Positions 1 to 12,602 of a stretch of DNA of 64,000 nucleotides are shown piece by piece. The DNA lies in contig JACSYO010000150.1 of NCBI GenBank assembly GCA_016806645.1, positions 881,501 to 945,500 on the forward strand, written 5' to 3'. Each line of letters starts with the position of its first letter. Within the stretch, counting starts at the first letter, position 1. The position numbers and the translations under genes were made by a program. The notes under the pieces were generated by a model. It was given only the letters and a program-made list of their open reading frames with translations. It was not told the DNA's origin and did no database searches. This stretch comes from Ophiodon elongatus. Taxonomy: Eukaryota > Chordata > Actinopteri > Perciformes > Hexagrammidae.

Positions 1-20
1 ACGCACACACACGCACACGC

Positions 21-70
<50 letters not shown>
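1..70. repeat. (CA)n microsatellite
   Basis: Alternating CA with a few G interruptions at the left end, continuing to the window edge. Confidence 0.98.
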
Positions 71-74
<4 letters not shown>

Positions 75-216
75 CCCCACAACCCATCACCCCTGATCAC
101 ACTCAGTCTCGCGCACACTCCCACGCACACACACATGCACACACAAACCCATAATTCCCAACACCACCTCCCCCTCTCCCTCCTTACCCACCGCCTCCTC
201 CTGCCTCCCTGGGCTC

Positions 217-217
<1 letters not shown>

Positions 218-276
<59 letters not shown>
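218..276. repeat. 59-nt poly(C) tract
   Basis: Uninterrupted C homopolymer in a pyrimidine-rich region. Vertebrate homopolymers of this length are usually A/T. It could be real, or reflect sequencing or assembly stutter. Confidence 0.95.
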
Positions 277-279
<3 letters not shown>

Positions 280-309
280 TCTTCCCTCCTTACCCTCCCT
301 CCTCCACCA

Positions 310-500
310 CCACCGCCCCCCCTCAGGTCAGTTAATAAGCGAGCCTGAGCCTGTGCCTCAGCTTGGCTGTCTGGAGGACATGCAGAGCAGTGTCTCCTGG
401 GAATTGGCTCATGCAGAATGCTGCTCCGCCGAGAGAATGGAATTTTACCCTCGCTAGGGCTCCCAGCCGCACCGCGCAGCAGGAAACCTGACAGACACGC
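310..500. other. Unique block, regulatory-style sequence
   Basis: Balanced-composition unique sequence between microsatellites, with no coding signature. The open frames across it come from poly-C and CA read-through. Confidence 0.25.
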
Positions 501-539
501 ACACATGCACGCACGTGCTGCAAATCAGCACACAAACAC

Positions 540-542
<3 letters not shown>

Positions 543-594
<52 letters not shown>
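543..594. repeat. (CA)n microsatellite
   Basis: Uninterrupted CA dinucleotides ending in a short TATATA. Confidence 0.98.
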
Positions 595-600
<6 letters not shown>

Positions 601-2160
601 AACATAGTGGCCCCTAGAGTGTGTTTCTTGAGACATCTCCCCGTCTCTTTAACTAAAGTGACCACTACCTTCTTAAAAAAAACACTTATTTTCCCCCTGA
701 ATCATCAGGAAGCCTTCATTAACTTAATGGCGACACAGTCTTCGAGGACACACGGTTGCACAGACGCCGGCGTTGCACTCAGATGTAAACACACACGGTT
801 ACGAAACGCAGGGACATCAGTGGGTACAGAGCCACTAATGAGTCGCCCCGTAGATTTGGAAACAGTGGCTTTTCTACACTTCTGTCTCAACTTCAAGTCT
901 TGAGAAAGTCCCCCCCCACCCCCCCCCTCATATCCCCCTTCCTCCTCCCCTCCTCCTCCTCCTCTTTCATTCCTCCTAAAACCCACAGCTCCATCTATCG
1001 GCGTCCCTGTGCCACATTGTTAAAGTCTGTAGGCGGTGGAGAGTAAACACAGAGAAAAGGACACTGAAATCACCATTCTAATATTTCATGTGTCTCGTAA
1101 ATTAAAGAGAGTGGCTGGGAACAAGTTTTGCTGTGGATGAGGAAAACGGTTAGAAACACGTTTGTAATGTTAAAAAGAGTAAGCAGGTATAGTGGCACAG
1201 CAGCGAAAAATAAATAAATGTCTTCTCGCTGTGACCTTTAACCCTTAATTAGCTTTTTTTGTAAATTACATGTTTTTCTGCAATTCAAAATGTCTCTAAA
1301 TGTGACCCATTTGGTTTTAGAGACTGTGTAGTTTTGGGACAAAATGACAGAGGTCTGATGAATCATGTTGTCCAGCGAGGCTGAGTATGATTCATGCCTC
1401 CAACAGGGTTGTATTTACGCAGAGAAAAACAATGCCCACTGCATCGAGCCTGCACATGTACACGACATGCAGTCACAGCGGGGAAATATTGTTTGTTTTT
1501 GCTGATGTGATTTTTCAAATTTCTACATATACATTAATCACAGTTATGGAAGGTGGAGTGAGAGCTCAGTGTTTGGGATTATGTTTTTTTTTTTTTTTTT
1601 TTCCTCTTGATGAGATTTAGCTGAGCAAAGCAAGGGATAACACCCAATCCCGTTTTCTGTGGTCGCGGCATGTGTGCCGAGTCTGGGCGAGATCTCCAGT
1701 CGGAGAGATCCCGCCACCTTCATGCGTAGATTACCGCTGTTCCAATGGGATTAACAATCACACAGATTGTAAACCGGTGTCGCTGCAGGATTGAAATGTT
1801 CACAGACAAGACTCCGTCCTGCTTTCTTCGCTGAACGTGGGAGAGCTTGGCTTTCAGGCATCTTTTGAATAAGAGGCAATTACAGGCTGTGTTCAGTGTG
1901 ATTTGGACCTAATCATAAACATGACAATTCTTACTTTTCTCCCCCCGCCGCTTGACTCAACACGGAAGCATAATGCAGAAAAACTAACACTCACACAGGA
2001 GGTGATGTGAGGTGTAATGTGTAAACACACACCCTAATTGTAAATGAGATTTTTTCTTTTTTTCAAACTAAATGTTATTCTCCACCCCCAAATACACCAT
2101 GACAGTGGTGGAAAAAAAAAAAATGTGGAAATGGTGGAGCAAAAAAAAGGAAAGCCATGT
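595..2160. other. Gene-free stretch
   Basis: No coding or repeat family recognised. The part at 1640-2010 is compositionally balanced, holds homeodomain-type TAATCATAAA at 1909-1918 and a GGGATTA at 1747-1753, and reads like conserved non-coding DNA. Confidence 0.4.
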
Positions 2161-2163
2161 ACA

Positions 2164-2178
2164 GACACACCCACACAC

Positions 2179-2253
<75 letters not shown>

Positions 2254-2257
2254 CGCA
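2164..2257. repeat. (CA)n microsatellite, interrupted
   Basis: CA array with scattered G substitutions. It creates the long Thr/His and Cys/Val pseudo-frames on both strands. Confidence 0.97.
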
Positions 2258-2259
2258 AC

Positions 2260-4375
2260 CGCAACCTTCAATGAGCGCCTCTCCATGAAATGCAGCATTT
2301 ACACCATGAAAACGTTTCAAATAATAACACTGACACTCCACATATAAAAATATTTCTGCACTTTTTGCATTGTAAATATTTTCCATCTGCAACATTTGTC
2401 AGGTATAGCACACGGAGGTTATCAATATAATTATTTTTTCTTCTCTCTCGTGGAGCACCTCCAGTGAAAAAAAAAGAAAAAAAAAAAAAGAAAAAAAAGA
2501 AGCCCAGCCTGTCTCAGCTCTGGCTGTTTGTAGTGCAGCAAGCCGAGGCAGCAGCACTCTCTTTGGGATTTAGCCTTTCAAAAGTCCTCGTCAGATTTGC
2601 AGCGCAGACGTACTTCTGCTGCCTGCCGCCCCCACATCTCCGCCCGCCCGCCCCCCACCACCCACACCTCCCCCCCGCTCCCTAACTCCACCACATCTCC
2701 CCATCCCTCTAACCACCACCACCACCTCCTCCCCCTCCCCCCCCCCACCCCCCACCATCAACCTCCTTCCCCTCTCCTCTCTCTCTGCTCACTCTGCTGC
2801 AGATGTTTTGGATATGTTTTCTTAGCGAGGAAGCTGCAACCAACTGCCAAGTGCCGAACAAAAATGCCCCTCGGTCGCTGGCTGTGGTGCCGGCCAACGG
2901 TTGGTGAACATTCCTCAGACGGAGAGAGAGGTCGTGCAGAGGTTAGCCCCGATGTGCACAAAGCAGGATTTACCATCTACCCAAACTGCATGCATTGAAG
3001 TCAAGAGAATCATTTTAGGATTTAAGTGATTCGAAAGAGCAGCGAAAAATCTAAATAAATGGGCCCGTCTCCGTGTCCAGGTGCCGTGTTTGGACACACG
3101 GCGCTCCAAGGTTTTTGTGGGTTTTGCACCACAACGTGGCAAACATTTGCTGAAGGGATTTCAGGTTCAGTTTGGGTTTTGACCGGACCAGCCGGCTCAT
3201 TAGCTCGCCCGCTCTGTGGCATGGCATCACAACACTTCAGGTGCAAAACTTTTTCTTTTCTCGCCCAGACAGCAACATGAGAAAATAGGACACCTCCCAG
3301 TGTTCCCCTTCCACACAACACATCTCCAAGTGTTGATTGTTCAGTGACAATTATTCTGTTGATTATGCACTCATAGAGGCTGTTCAAAACTATCTGAAAG
3401 TGTTGAATTAACTGTGATGTGGATGGAATTACACAAATACTGCTGCAGGTGGTCGGTAACAGTGACAATATTGTTGTTTTGATGTTTTCATTTCAGCAGC
3501 TGGTTAGAATCAAGTCACAATACAATACGTTTTGTCTGGTATTGGCACCATAATAGCGTTCACGGGTTTGTTATCTTCACTATTTCATCAGTGCTCATTC
3601 ACCCAAAGCTTGTTCTGTCATCAAAACCAACCGCCATCTGGTATCAGTCGAGCAACACACCAACAAATTAAAAAACAAACACATTTTGAGCAAAATCAAA
3701 CCTATAAAGTTTAATGTGAGAGGTGAATTCACCTGTTTAACTTAATTTTACAAGCAGGTAGTTTGAGAAAATGGCCGTGTTGCATTTCAACATACTAAGA
3801 ACACATAACAAGTGCAGCGATAGGAAGGATGGGAACTGGTCAAGATGTGGAAGAGGTGAAACAGGCAATTAGTGTCAATCATCTTGGCCAGTAAAAAACT
3901 GGAGTATCCAATATTTTACCCGGTCGTGACACATCCTGCTTTTTAAGAATGGGACACCTTGTGTCCATCATATGTGCACCAATCAACACATCAATTAAAA
4001 ATCTGTATCGGGAAACATCTGCACCCTTCATACCTTTTGATTCGTACATGTTTTAGTTACTTAGAAACATCTGTATCCTTCTCGGCTCAACAGATGATTT
4101 CATCCAACATGATTTTCTTAATCAACATATATTATATTCTCATGGATCGATACACATCTGCACCACACAGAGTTGATCAATAATCACGTGTCTAACGCGC
4201 CGGTTTTATCGATAGACGTTTGCGCCGCGTCTTTAACCAACAACCGTTTTCTGTGGAGGACGAGGCTGATGGGAGACCAAACTTGATGTTCAGCAGAGAA
4301 AGAAAGAAAAATAGCTGGCTGTGCTGCTACCATCCCCCATCTCGTAGGCATGGCAGCAGCCTCGCACACAAGCGC
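2260..4375. other. Gene-free stretch
   Basis: Contains an A-rich run at 2466-2500, C-rich DNA at 2630-2760 and otherwise unremarkable unique sequence. No exon with sensible splice borders was found. Confidence 0.5.
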
Positions 4376-4378
<3 letters not shown>

Positions 4379-4406
<28 letters not shown>

Positions 4407-4483
4407 GGCTTGCTCATGGACACACCTACACACAAATACACATGCATACAAAGCACACATACATAAACACACTCACAAACACA

Positions 4484-4569
<86 letters not shown>
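4379..4569. repeat. Two (CA)n microsatellites
   Basis: CA arrays at 4379-4406 and 4489-4569, separated by degenerate CA-rich sequence. Confidence 0.97.
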
Positions 4570-4572
<3 letters not shown>

Positions 4573-5178
4573 CCCATCTCGCTCTGCTACCTGATGTGAG
4601 GCAGAGAGAATTTTCCAGAAACCAAACACAATGAATCTTCCTCTGCTATTCATATAAAACAGAAAACCACGCCGCAATAGTCCTAATTCAAATCAAATCC
4701 ACGCATGTATTTAAAGCCGCTGCTATTAAGCCTCAAGGATCAATTTTAAACCGCTGGAGAAAGAAGGAAAAACAAAGAGTCAGAGGGGAGAGAAAAGTTT
4801 ATGGTATAGCTTCAGTGCTGAATAAATAAAGTGTTTTTAAGAGGCAGACTGGAGCGGTGTTCGAAGGCAGAGAGCAGCTGTGGTGGTCTGCAGTGGTCCT
4901 GCTCAACCTCCCTGCACCCCTCATAATACAGCTCACACGGCAGCTCAGGGCTGAATCGTTGCACAAGGTTATTTCTTTGAAATTTGATGAGATTTTTTAA
5001 TTTCAAAGATGTTTTAAGCTTTTGAAGTCATTCAGATATTTCCTTTCGATGGGATGGTGCAGCTATATTGGTGCTGTGAGGCAGATTCAGCATGAAGATC
5101 AGTCTGCGCTTTGTTCAGCCAGTGTGTTTAGGTCTACAGGAGCACCGGACGGACTCCTAAGGGATTATAACTGCATTA

Positions 5179-5559
5179 ACTTTGCACAAGGGATGGGACT
5201 ATATGGGATTTCTTTTTATCTCGGATCTCGATTAAAAAAACAAAAAAACACTCGCAATAAGTTGATCGTGGTGAATCTCCATCATCGAGATGATGAGAAA
5301 AATAGAGCCTGATTTAAAAAAATACAGGAATTATCATGAAAGAACAGATGCACATTTTTCACTTACTATTTTTTAGTATCTATTCTTTTACTTTGTATTC
5401 CTGATTTATGATTACTTTGTTTAAGATAATTAGATTTTTTTAGAGTTTAGATTTTTACGCAATTTATTATGATAATCGGGATGATATCAAGAATGTGTAT
5501 TATTTTGGCCAGGATAATCGTGAAATGAAATTTGTATATCGTCCCATTCCGACTTTGCA
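5179..5559. mobile_element. hAT-like MITE with 8-bp target-site duplication
   Basis: An element of about 365 bp (5187-5551) is bounded by inverted ends: caagggatgggactata on the left, and cggaatgggacgatata when the right end is read on the minus strand. It is flanked by ACTTTGCA at 5179-5186 and again at 5552-5559. An 8-bp duplication with short TIRs is the signature of hAT transposons. There is no transposase frame, so it is non-autonomous. Confidence 0.82.
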
Positions 5560-6110
5560 ATTAACATTATTTTGCAGTTTAATATTGTTCACCTATAAGT
5601 GTAGTTTGTCATGATGCTGCAAAATTAAGTTATCGATGCTTTCTCATGATTAAATATCAGTAGTTTTTGGATAGTAAGAGGCATTTATGCTGAAGAGTTG
5701 AGTTATGAGAAACAAATACATTTTACATTTGAGATTAAAACTCTTCATTCAGTCGTTTACATGAATGTATTTCAAGTTTGTACGGCCAAGAAGTGACAGT
5801 TCCTGCTCCGGCTACTCCTTGTAGTACTGATAGCTACCACAGACATTAGTAGTTCTACTGCTACTTCAATATCACTCATAGCCACAATATTTTGATATTA
5901 TTGCCAGACCATGAAGATACTGTAACTATTACTTTACCAAATACTAGAACAGCTAATTGTAGTTCTGCTTCCACTTCTATTGCTACCAAAACAGTTTGCA
6001 CTCGTGATGTACTTTGGAAACACTTTATAAATGATTAAAACTTTCTTCTGCTGACTTCTGTGTATAAATATATTTTCTGTGTACAGTTTTTATGTTCTCT
6101 ACATGAGTCT
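5560..6110. other. Gene-free stretch
   Basis: AT-rich unique sequence with many TAG/TAC triplets. Nothing recognisable. Confidence 0.5.
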
Positions 6111-6180
6111 GTGTGGGTTTTCTCCAGGTGCTTTAGATTCCTCCCACAGTCCAAAAACATGCAGGTCAGGTGAACTCCAA
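6110..6180 (+). mobile_element. Fragment of a tRNA-headed SINE
   Basis: The segment containing ttttctccaggtgcttta and cctcccacagtccaaaaaca matches the middle of the fuller SINE at 40817-41147, which lies in the opposite orientation. Confidence 0.6.
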
Positions 6181-6799
6181 TATGTAAAAGCCTCTAAATG
6201 GGCCACAGGCTCCTGCATATCGATGTATTTATGTATAATAATGAAGAAGGGCAACGTTTAATTCCGCTCATTTGAAATACTACAGCAGTGCACTCTGAAA
6301 ACATGCCTGTTCAGAACGTTCGGCCTGTGGTGTCGCTGCTTGCAGCTTTCTGGAGAACCGCAAAGACAAACAACTTCACACTCAGTGCTTCGCTTCATTG
6401 GGTCCTCAGCAATACACCTTCTAATGACATAGTTGCGTCACTCAAACACCCAAGTCAGGACAACTCACGGGCAGAAACACTAATGAAATACATTCTGGAT
6501 GAGGAAAAAACACCAGGGGCCGACTTTACCATTAGACAAGGTAGGTAACCTGGGCCTGGGGCCATAACTAAAAAGGCCCCAAACAACTATAGTTAATAGA
6601 TTTACTTCAGAAAAAACAAACATATTATTTTCTACCACTGCCAATATACCAACATTCTCAATTGGAGAAATAGTGAAAAGTAAAGCAAGATGGTGTTTGT
6701 CTGGTGCCCCCAAGTCACAGTTACTCACATTCAGAAACATCACTGAAATAAACTTAACGGAGGATTGTAAAGGCCCACTGCACGACTAGACTGGAAGTT

Positions 6800-7125
6800 C
6801 CCCCATACTGCACAGAGCGCTGGTCACTTGATTATTCAAAGTTTATCAAAGGTGCTAAATACAATAGAGCATTAATATAGCAGCAAACAACTATCATCTA
6901 TGTAAGGATGTATGGGTAGCTAACGGACGCTGCTCTGCACTGCTCTCATATGGCGGAAGTGTAGCGCCCACCTCTCAGGTAAAAGCTGTAAGCTGTGTTA
7001 GCACGGTTAGCGCCGTTAGCACCGTTAGCACCGTTAGCTGCAAGCTGCTGGCTCAGCCATCGTCATGTTGAGAGCCGTTGAGAGGCAATAGATATGCTCG
7101 AAATCTTGTATATAGCACCTATAAT
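6800..7125. repeat. Dispersed repeat with gttagc motifs
   Basis: Similar in order to 53260-53830: a caaacaactat start, a tctgcactgct...tatggcgg core, gttagcgccgttagc units and a gttgagaggcaat end. Here the GTTAGCACC unit is locally tandem at 7005-7037. Confidence 0.65.
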
Positions 7126-7299
7126 ATGAACGTGTTGCGTATCCAAAAAGTGTCCCCAGCAATACACACAACAAGTGTGATCGAATGAACTGTTCTCGAG
7201 ATATATACGAAGGACACAGACAGGAAGATTACTTGCTTTATAGTGAGATAATGTGATAAAATATATGACGTGTATAATATGACAGTCATGTTGTGTGTA

Positions 7300-7745
7300 G
7301 TGATGGAAAGTTTTGAGCCACTTTATTTGAGTATTCCACTTTATGCTTTTTATACTGCTCACTTTATTTTGATGGGAAATATTGTACGTTATTCTCTTTA
7401 TACTAAAGCTACTTTGCTTTTCATACAAAGCATGCAGTATAATCAGGTTGGTTCATTTGTAGACTGTAGATTCAAATTGGTTCACATTTACAAAATAACA
7501 TTAAAATGCTGCCTACAAGTATCAGTAGTAATCCAAAATTATATGTATATAATAATGACATTTTCTGAAAGGGCCTAAAAAGTGATTTTACTTTTAAAAC
7601 TTTGCTTGATATTTTGCAGGAAATACCTTTTTTTTGTATCTTTTAAGGTTTTCTCGCAGGATAGTACTTGTAATTAAGTATTTGTCCATACATTCTTGCT
7701 ACTTTTACTCTAGTTAATGATCTGAATACTTCTTCCACTACTGTG
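7300..7745 (-). repeat. Dispersed repeat (aagtact-type), reverse copy
   Basis: Ends in gatctgaatacttcttccac and includes taagtatttgt and tgctacttttactct. These are reversed signatures of an abundant teleost repeat also seen at 17.4, 51.7 and 62.5 kb. Confidence 0.65.
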
Positions 7746-8059
7746 TGCACATAAATAATGTCTGTTTGAAGTCTTTATATGTATATGATGTAATATGGTC
7801 CTGTAAAAATAAATTGTACCTGAAGTCCGCTGTGGTTCGCTATCACCACGTTTCAGACTGTTTAACTGGGCACACACATCACAGTCCACAGCTTAATTTA
7901 TCACCAGTGTTTACCTTTACAGGTTCAGCCAGTGTCCTTGCATCAACTACAATGCTTTTTTCTCTTTTTTTTTGGCTTTGTGTAATTGGCATCATCCCAA
8001 AGAAAATCAATAGTGCTTCAAAATTACTGGGCTGGACTGGGTGCTATCTCCATGCCTGC

Positions 8060-8595
8060 TGATTATTGGACTTTGCATAGTGTTGAGTCGGTTTGCTGTG
8101 CTCTGGTCTTACCAGCAGCCAGGTGTAACATGGGAATGGATATCTGTTTGAATAGAAGCCCAAAGCTTCTGGCAACTTCAATCCAAATCAATGCTCAGAC
8201 CAGGGCACCACATGCATTGATTCCCCTCAAAAAAGGAGCCTTCTTATTTTCCAGACTTCGATCACCTCACATAGTTTTCCCCCTAAAACAAAAATCTGCC
8301 AAAAAATAAATAAAAAAATGTGGAGAACTCAGAGGTTTTCCTTTTAAAGAGTATGGGAGGTAAGAGGGGGGATGGTAGGAAGGGGTGAGGAGGGTGAGGA
8401 GAGGTGTCCTCTAATGAGCTTTAAAGAAGGGGTACAGCCACGTTAAAATGAGAGGAAACAGACCTCCCACCAAATATGAATACCAGAAAGATGCAAATGT
8501 ACTCAACATTGAATTTGTAATTCTGAATATGTTCAGAAACAAAAGGCTCTGGAAAACAGAGGGAGTGAAAGTGAACTGCTCCCCTCTGCTTCTCC
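8060..8595. other. Unique gene-free block
   Basis: No coding signature. The part at 8400-8570 is balanced unique sequence with ATGCAAAT (8490-8497), an exact octamer (POU) site, and could be regulatory. Confidence 0.35.
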
Positions 8596-8723
8596 AAAAA
8601 AAAAAAAAAAAAAAACGGAGACAGGGAGAAGGAGAGGATGAGGGAGAGAGAGGAAGATGGAGAGGGAGGGGTATGAAAAAAAAAAGAGGCAGAGAGAGAG
8701 GGAGGGAGAGGGGAAAAAAACCC
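8596..8723. repeat. Polypurine tract
   Basis: About 125 bp that is almost entirely A/G on the plus strand, including a 20-nt A run. It is followed by a pyrimidine-rich run at 8735-8773. Confidence 0.9.
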
Positions 8724-8805
8724 TGGGCCCTGTTTCTTCTGTATTTTCTTTCTTTTTTTTTCTTCTTTTTTTTAAGCAATGGCATCCTGTGTTCTTGGAT
8801 GTGTC

Positions 8806-8819
8806 GTTGCCATGGCAAC
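8806..8819. promoter_or_regulatory. Perfect palindromic RFX X-box
   Basis: GTTGCCATGGCAAC is an exact full-site X-box, the recognition sequence of RFX factors. It sits in a unique 150-bp block (8775-8930) between two purine tracts. Confidence 0.7.
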
Positions 8820-8931
8820 TGTAACTTGGTGACCTCGTTATTTCTGCCTAATCCCGCGCTGAAATTATGGTTGCTCCACCCTTTTGCCTGGCTGCCCTGA
8901 TAACACAATCATTGCAAATGAGGCAGGGGAA

Positions 8932-8954
8932 TGGAGGAGGAGAAGAAGAAGAAA

Positions 8955-9018
<64 letters not shown>

Positions 9019-9029
9019 AGAAAAAAAAT
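8932..9029. repeat. (GAA/GAG)n polypurine tract
   Basis: Nearly 100 nt of GAA triplets with some GAG. It explains the poly-Glu/Lys and poly-Ser frames. Such R.Y mirror tracts can form triplex DNA. Confidence 0.95.
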
Positions 9030-9348
9030 ACATTTGGCACAGATTTTTTAAAATATTTTTGTTACCAAATCGCCACAGGCTGTAATATATCACATACAAT
9101 ATACATTTACTGCCACTATGATCTGCTTTAAGTGTTTTGCAGAATTCTTGCAACAGCTGATGACGAGTGATTCAAATAAAGCACTTAGCAATAATCGGCC
9201 GTGAGTGGTTGATAAACCGTATTGATTTCACATCAGTCATGAGTTTATTACAGTGGAAACGGTGCCAAGTCAACAAAAAGGCTGCCGCTCGCAAAGTTTG
9301 GAGACTGTGTACTGTAAATGAAGACCAGGCAAAACTAAATCTACTGTA

Positions 9349-9350
<2 letters not shown>

Positions 9351-9406
<56 letters not shown>
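9351..9406. repeat. (CA)n microsatellite
   Basis: Uninterrupted CA array. Confidence 0.97.
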
Positions 9407-9408
<2 letters not shown>

Positions 9409-9409
9409 C

Positions 9410-10820
9410 CGCAGATAAACACCTGAATTATTGATTTCAGTGTTTGATTAGATTTACCTATTGGATGAGGCACAAGAAGCTCTCTGAAAAATTTATGGAT
9501 TTTGTGAGATAAACATGCAAACTAATAAGAAATCCTCAGTCATGCCTATTCAATAATTCACCAAATTTGCATATTATTATTGGCATATCTCATTACTCCG
9601 GACCAAGACACACTTATATATTCCAAAATTGTATTAGTTGGGTATTCTGTTGCATTAATTAACATGAATAATGAAGGACGAGAGCGCCTTTAAAGCTGCG
9701 ATTCAAAGAAATCCCTCATTTAGGAACACAAGAGAAAAATGTCTTTGTGCGGTCAAATAGGCCACAGAGTCCTTAACAACTGAATTATTTGCAAGTAGCT
9801 ACTGTAGCAACGACTAAAATATACTGCAGTGAATGTATTGCAGTGCAATGAATGAGTTCAACATGATCTGCATTTCTTTTATTTAAGAGATCTCTAATTA
9901 CATTCTCACAAGTAAAACTTTGATTCCAGATATAAATTTCAGGTTATATTTAAGTACAAACTAGTCCAAGACATCTGATCTTAAGTTTCGACATGATTTG
10001 AAATAACACTTTTGATATCTAAAAGTTAGATTGCCGATTTGAAATTGTAAACACTGCATCTTGGACTGGACTTATGAGTGTTTAAAGGTAAAGTAGAGAA
10101 ATATTTTAAGTCACGTTTACAACGTCTATAAACATTTTTATTTGAAGTGTTTTTCATGATGTTATTTTGGGGAAAACTCCATTTGTCTCTTGTATAGTTG
10201 GAATGCATTCACACTGTCAGTCAAATGATCATTCCGACTAATCTACATGTATTTAAAGACATAAAAAATCATCCACCCAACATTCGCGTCACATGGAGAC
10301 CTGCTGCTGTTTCCACTTTATTCAGAACGACCTGACTTGGTGGTCCGTGTGGCCGTCAGCTCAACCTAAAATCTTCAAACATTAAGTTCCTCACCTGAAT
10401 CTGGAGATCATAAATTCCTACAAGATGTCTTGGATAATCATCTATGACGTGCATTCAGTCTTTCAATTACTATCAGATTTTCTTTATAGCTGCAGTCAAA
10501 ACCAACAACAGAGCTTTTTCACAGCAGACACGTTGACTTGTCGTCGTGGGAAAAGCACCCGGTGTATTTAATAACATTAGATGCTACACCTTTCTAATGA
10601 TGGCTGCATTCCACTTCGGGGAGGTCCTGGTGTGGTGCATGCTGGCTCAGCACTTAATGGAACCGAGCCAACTGAGCCTTTTGTTCCTCGGTCATGTCAA
10701 AATGTCTGCTGTGAAAAAGGTCCATAGCAAAGGCTTGCATCAGGTCACACAGCTGCAGGATGAACATATCTCCTCTCCTTATTTGTGAATATATAAACAA
10801 GGCAGACAGTTCTCATGCAG
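9410..10820. other. AT-rich unique stretch with enhancer-like block
   Basis: No gene. The part at 9520-9740 is AT-rich with an exact octamer ATTTGCAT (9565-9572), TTAATTAA-like and CATAAT motifs, a style typical of developmental non-coding elements. Confidence 0.35.
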
Positions 10821-10824
10821 TATT

Positions 10825-10985
10825 CATAGCTATGAAAGACAATGCGCTGTAATTCGCAGATATCCCATGAAATCAAGTTGTATGTAATCCACGTAACCAT
10901 GAGTCAGACCTTTAAAAAAGGCCGTATGCATGTAACGAAAAACCAGGAGCAACTTTGTCGACAGATCTCATACGAACCGTTGAAT
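10825..10985. repeat. Dispersed repeat, short copy
   Basis: Starts near gaaagacaatgcgctgtaat and ends with tctcatacgaaccgttgaat. A longer copy lies at 58425-58940 with the same start and end signatures. Confidence 0.7.
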
Positions 10986-11339
10986 GAAGATATTTCTGAT
11001 GTCACTTGATTTTGATTTTGTCAGTTGATTGCTTTTCTTCCTTTTTTGGTAATATAAAAAAAATCTAGGTTTTTACTCGTCAGATTATAATTGCACATTT
11101 GTTATAATCATGAATCAAATAAATGCATTTGTGACCATGAACATGTGTTCCCCAATATTTGAGAATGCTGACTTTTAGCTTTAGCCGTCAGTCTGTTAAC
11201 ATGATAACATTTATGTAGCGATCAGGTGCATAAGTAATAACCCTTTTTATGTTTCTAATTTTAAAAGGAGTCCGTTTGACATATTAAAAAGTCGTGCAGA
11301 GTTTTCAACCGGGTCATGGAGCGAACAAACTAGAAATTG

Positions 11340-11700
11340 TTATATAAGTAGTTAAGTACAGTTACTGGAGTACTTAAGCACAATTTTGAGGTATTTGCAT
11401 TTAATGTTAATGATACTTAATACCTTCTAATCCACTACATTTATTTAGCAACATCAGTTACTAGTTACTTTGCAGATTCAGATTTTTAATACAAAATATA
11501 AATCAACTAATCATTTATAGGGATATGCTATGTATTTTTCTGAAATTCTGCATTATGAGTCCTTTAACGGTCGGTACTTTGACTATATTTTGATGCATTT
11601 TTACTTAAGTAGGATGATAATTATAACAAAGTATTTCTACACTGTTGTATTGTTATCTTTACTTGGGTAAAAGTCCTGAGCACTTCTTCCACCACTGCCG
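11340..11700 (-). repeat. Dispersed repeat (aagtact-type), reverse copy
   Basis: Contains attttgaggtatttgcattt, agttactagttactttgcag and the terminal cttcttccaccactg, diagnostic of the same family as at 7.3 kb. Confidence 0.7.
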
Positions 11701-11709
11701 TCATCAAAG

Positions 11710-12380
11710 CAAACTGCTTATGGCTGTATGAGAATGACCAAACTGACATAGGGACAGCAACTATTAGTGAATGATCAATCCCATTTGGTAGTAAATCTTT
11801 ACCCTTCATTTTCTAAAAGATGATTTCCATACCTTTGACTGAAATCATGACCAGTCAGAACTACAGAGGAGACACCTTACGTTTGAGTTTCAACTAGTGA
11901 TATTTATTATATCACTCAACAATATCAAGGTTTATTTTGTCAACAAAGGTCTAGCATCATCTTTTAAAAGCCACGCTCATTTGTTGTAAATCTATGCTCT
12001 TTAATAATTTAGAATAGAGTGGGTATTCATGTTTTTTAAATGTTGGATCTCACATATTGGAAAGAGTATTTATAGTGAAAGAGAAACATGAGGAGGACTT
12101 AATATGTTTTGGAGCCCCCCCCCCCCCCCCTCCTCACTTTCCAGCTCCCACCCACCCTCCCCCTGTCTTTTACTGAACTTAGACCCAGTATGTAAATGAG
12201 AAACAGATGTTTTAGAGGTTGGGGGGTGGGGGGGTCTTTCCACAAAAACCTTAGGCTTAGAAAAACCAGAAAATCCCCAAACTTAGATCTTTTGGTCTTG
12301 CTTCTTTGCACGAGGCGCCATCCTTTGGAAGTCCACAGAGGCATGGACAGAGAAACGGACAGACGGACGGACACGTGGAC
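11710..12380. other. Gene-free stretch
   Basis: Unique AT-rich DNA, then C-run and G-run simple sequence at 12114-12131 and 12220-12236. No exon recognised. Confidence 0.5.
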
Positions 12381-12382
12381 AG

Positions 12383-12383
<1 letters not shown>

Positions 12384-12438
<55 letters not shown>
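12384..12438. repeat. (GT)n microsatellite
   Basis: GT array with one GA interruption. Confidence 0.97.
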
Positions 12439-12439
<1 letters not shown>

Positions 12440-12569
12440 CTTAATCTGCCCTAAGAGAGACGACCGCACGACTCCCAAGAGGCTTATCTTGGTCAGATGC
12501 CGTTGCTTGCATGGAAACTCTCAATTCGGTCACATCATTCGTCCAGTGTATAATACAATCCCCGACACA

Positions 12570-12602
12570 CAAACACACAAACACACACACACACACACAC
12601 AC
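12570..12602. repeat. (CA)n microsatellite
   Basis: Short CA array preceded by CAAACA units and followed by a poly(C) run at 12610-12620. Confidence 0.95.

Noticed and set aside
87..506. 139-aa minus-strand frame with a poly-Gly core
   Set aside because: It is the translation of the poly(C) tract and neighbouring CA repeats; no coding signature.
8867..9153. Poly-Glu, poly-Lys and poly-Ser frames
   Set aside because: All derive from the GAA/GAG tract in different frames.
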